DNA of 24,359 bases from contig JAZNTG010000030.1 of the NCBI GenBank assembly GCA_045591645.1, positions 1 to 24,359 on the forward strand, written 5' to 3'. Of the stretch, positions 22,769-24,359 are shown piece after piece. Position 1 is the first letter of the stretch. Each line of letters begins with the position of its first letter. Origin of the DNA: SFWF01 sp045591645 (GTDB lineage: Bacteria; Bacillota; Clostridia; Oscillospirales; Acutalibacteraceae). Below the pieces are notes generated by a model that saw only the letters and a program-made list of their open reading frames with translations, had not been told where the DNA came from and searched no databases. The translations under genes and the position numbers were made by a program.

Positions 22769-23559
22769 TACTTAAAGTGAAATAATTTTTCAGCGTTTTG
22801 GCGTGTGGCGGTCAGGACCTCATTTGTCGTAATGCCCTTTATCTCAGCCAGAGCCTCGGCGACATATATAATAAGAGAAGAATTGTTAGTCTTACCCCTT
22901 TTCGGCTCGGGAGAAAGATAGGGAGCATCAGTCTCAAGGAGAATATAATCCAGCGGAATATCAGCCGCAACCTCTTTGAGCTTGCGCGAATTCTTAAAGG
23001 TCAGCACGCCGCCGACACCTATATACATACCCATTTTGACAAGCTCACGTGCGGTTTCCACACTGCCTGAAAAGCAGTGAAAAACACCGTTCGGTCGGTG
23101 TTCGCGGATAATCTCCATAGTGTCTGCGTGAGCATCGCGATCGTGGATAATAACGGGAATATTATGCCGTTTTGCAAGCTCTAATTGCAGACGGAAGGCC
23201 GCCTTTTGCTCGGCGATATAGGTCTTATCCCAATAATAATCAAGACCAATTTCACCGACGGCGACTACCTTTTTATGGCTCAGCATATTCTCAATAGCCG
23301 CTATATTTATCTCTCCCTGAACACTGCAGGGGTGGTATCCCACCGCAGCGTAAATATGGGAATATTTTTCGCTGAGTGCGATACAGTCAAGACTCGTCTG
23401 ATCTGAGCAACCGCAGTTTATTATTTTAGATACTCCAAAAGAAGGAAGTTTGGTCAGAAGCTCATCACGGTAGCAATCAAATTTTGAGTCGTTAAAATGT
23501 GCGTGGGTGTCGACAATACTGTCGGGAGGGGCAGATTTTTCGGGTACGGGATACATCAT
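22768..23559 (-). CDS. tatD: TatD family metal-dependent hydrolase (DNase)
   Basis: TatD proteins are metal-dependent nucleases of the amidohydrolase fold. The 263-residue protein has the HxH pair at H19/H21 (DTHAHF), the Glu in VAVGEIGLDYYW, His in IIHDRDA, His in FHCFSGS, and Asp in LETDAPYLSP. All expected metal ligands are present. About 14 residues precede the usual start (MMYPVPEKSAPPDS). Two ATG codons are adjacent (23559 and 23556); the first overlaps the metG stop by four bases (ATGA), so expression is coupled to metG. metG-tatD is a common Firmicute order. Confidence 0.95.
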   Translation of the reverse strand: MMYPVPEKSAPPDSIVDTHAHFNDSKFDCYRDELLTKLPSFGVSKIINCGCSDQTSLDCIALSEKYSHIYAAVGYHPCSVQGEINIAAIENMLSHKKVVAVGEIGLDYYWDKTYIAEQKAAFRLQLELAKRHNIPVIIHDRDAHADTMEIIREHRPNGVFHCFSGSVETARELVKMGMYIGVGGVLTFKNSRKLKEVAADIPLDYILLETDAPYLSPEPKRGKTNNSSLIIYVAEALAEIKGITTNEVLTATRQNAEKLFHFK

Positions 23560-24359
23560 CTTATCTTACTTCCTGCGGGGACATCGTTTAAAAATATGAC
23601 CTTGACATCATCTTCTCCTGCTTCTGCCGCCAGAATCATACCCGCGCTTTCAACTCCGCAAAGGGTAGCTGGCTTGAGGTTAGAAACAAGTATAACAGTC
23701 TTACCGACAAGTTCATCAGGGGTGTACCATTTGGCGATGCCTGACGCTACGGTTCTGTCCTTGCCACTGCCGTCATCAAGGGTGAGCTTTAAAAGCTTCT
23801 TAGCCTTTTTCACAGGTTCACAAGCCTTTATCTTAGCGGCTTTTAGCTCGACCTTCATAAAGTCTTCTATCGTAATTTCGCTAATCTTTGCAACATTTGC
23901 AGCCTCTTCCTGTGCAGCTTTTGCAGCTTCAGCCTCGGCGGCGATTTCCGCAAGCACTTTTTCTGCGTCAAGACGTGCGAAGAGGGGAGAAGCCTCGCCT
24001 ACAGAATATTCCTTTACTGCGCCGAAAACAGTATTGTTTGCAGAGCAGCCGAGCTGTGCGGCAATTTTCTCTGCCGCCTCGGGAATGATGGGAGAAAGCA
24101 TAATTCCGATAAGGCGGATACATTCAAGAAGATTATAGAGAACACACTCAAGATAATCCTTTTTCTCTTCGTCCTTTGCAAGAGCCCAGGGCATAGTTTC
24201 GTCAATATACTTATTGCAACGCTTTGCAAGATTCATAACCGCCTCGCAGGCATCGGCATTATGGTAAATGTCCATAGCCTTGGTATATTCTGAAACAGCC
24301 TCTGCCGCAGCAGCAAGAAGCTCGTTATCGCAGTCGTTATTATAAGTTTTTGCAGTCAC
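23556..24359 (-). CDS. metG: Methionyl-tRNA synthetase, C-terminal part (5' end outside window)
   Basis: The 267 visible residues have no natural start; the frame is open to the window edge. The first part (to about residue 110) is the helical anticodon-binding domain, with RCNKYIDETMPWALAKDEEK and LLECIRLIGIMLSPIIPEAAEKIA. An Ala/Glu-rich linker follows, then the C-terminal OB-fold tRNA-binding domain (ITIEDFMKVELKAAKI, GIAKWYTPDELVGKTVILVSNL, AAEAGEDDVKVIFL), as in dimeric MetG. The catalytic HIGH and KMSKS motifs would lie outside the window. The stop TGA at 23558-23556 overlaps the tatD start. Confidence 0.95.
   Translation of the reverse strand: MTAKTYNNDCDNELLAAAAEAVSEYTKAMDIYHNADACEAVMNLAKRCNKYIDETMPWALAKDEEKKDYLECVLYNLLECIRLIGIMLSPIIPEAAEKIAAQLGCSANNTVFGAVKEYSVGEASPLFARLDAEKVLAEIAAEAEAAKAAQEEAANVAKISEITIEDFMKVELKAAKIKACEPVKKAKKLLKLTLDDGSGKDRTVASGIAKWYTPDELVGKTVILVSNLKPATLCGVESAGMILAAEAGEDDVKVIFLNDVPAGSKIR

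Overview
The window looks like chromosomal DNA of a spore-forming Firmicute of class Clostridia, most like the Oscillospiraceae/Ruminococcaceae. Reasons: sigma-G and SpoIVB are present, ribosome binding sites are strong GGAGG types, TTG and GTG starts are used, and the gene order yloU-yloV-recG and pth-mfd-prsA-like is a Firmicute housekeeping order. I see no phage, insertion sequence, CRISPR array, tRNA or rRNA. Most of the window is ordinary core genome; the unusual material is regulatory and lies mostly between 17 and 22 kb.

Left part (1-3.6 kb, + strand): the tail of an unrecognised gene and a terminator, then sigG, ylmC and spoIVB (forespore sigma factor, PRC-barrel protein, signalling serine peptidase). 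A 348-base stretch without a clear gene, a small conserved protein and a long hairpin follow. Next comes an overlapping pair of lipid genes, a divergent PlsC-type acyltransferase and a PAP2 phosphatase. It converges on the next block at a terminator that contains both stop codons.

Middle left (5.06-13.0 kb, - strand): one long run reading right to left: ymdB, an orphan oligopeptide-type binding lipoprotein, yloU (Asp23), yloV (FakA-like), recG, a 10TM metal exporter and a CYTH protein. It begins at a promoter (TTGAAA-N17-TATACT) that is back to back with a perfect consensus promoter (TTGACA-N17-TATAAT) for the rightward pth-mfd run.

Middle right (13.1-21.2 kb, + strand): pth, mfd, a PrsA/SurA-like lipoprotein with a Ser-rich 15-bp tandem repeat inside its parvulin-like region, a large membrane-anchored N-acetylmuramoyl-L-alanine amidase, and a CarD-family regulator. 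The amidase and carD each start within 20 bases of an intrinsic terminator, so their transcription must pass through it.

Right part (21.2-24.36 kb): a 47-residue Asn/Gln-rich small protein on the - strand. Then comes what I consider the best find: a complete attenuator for DAHP synthase, the first enzyme of aromatic amino acid synthesis. It has a perfect promoter, an 18-residue leader peptide with five Tyr and two Phe, and competing antiterminator and terminator hairpins. The window closes with leftward metG (partial) and tatD, which overlap by four bases.
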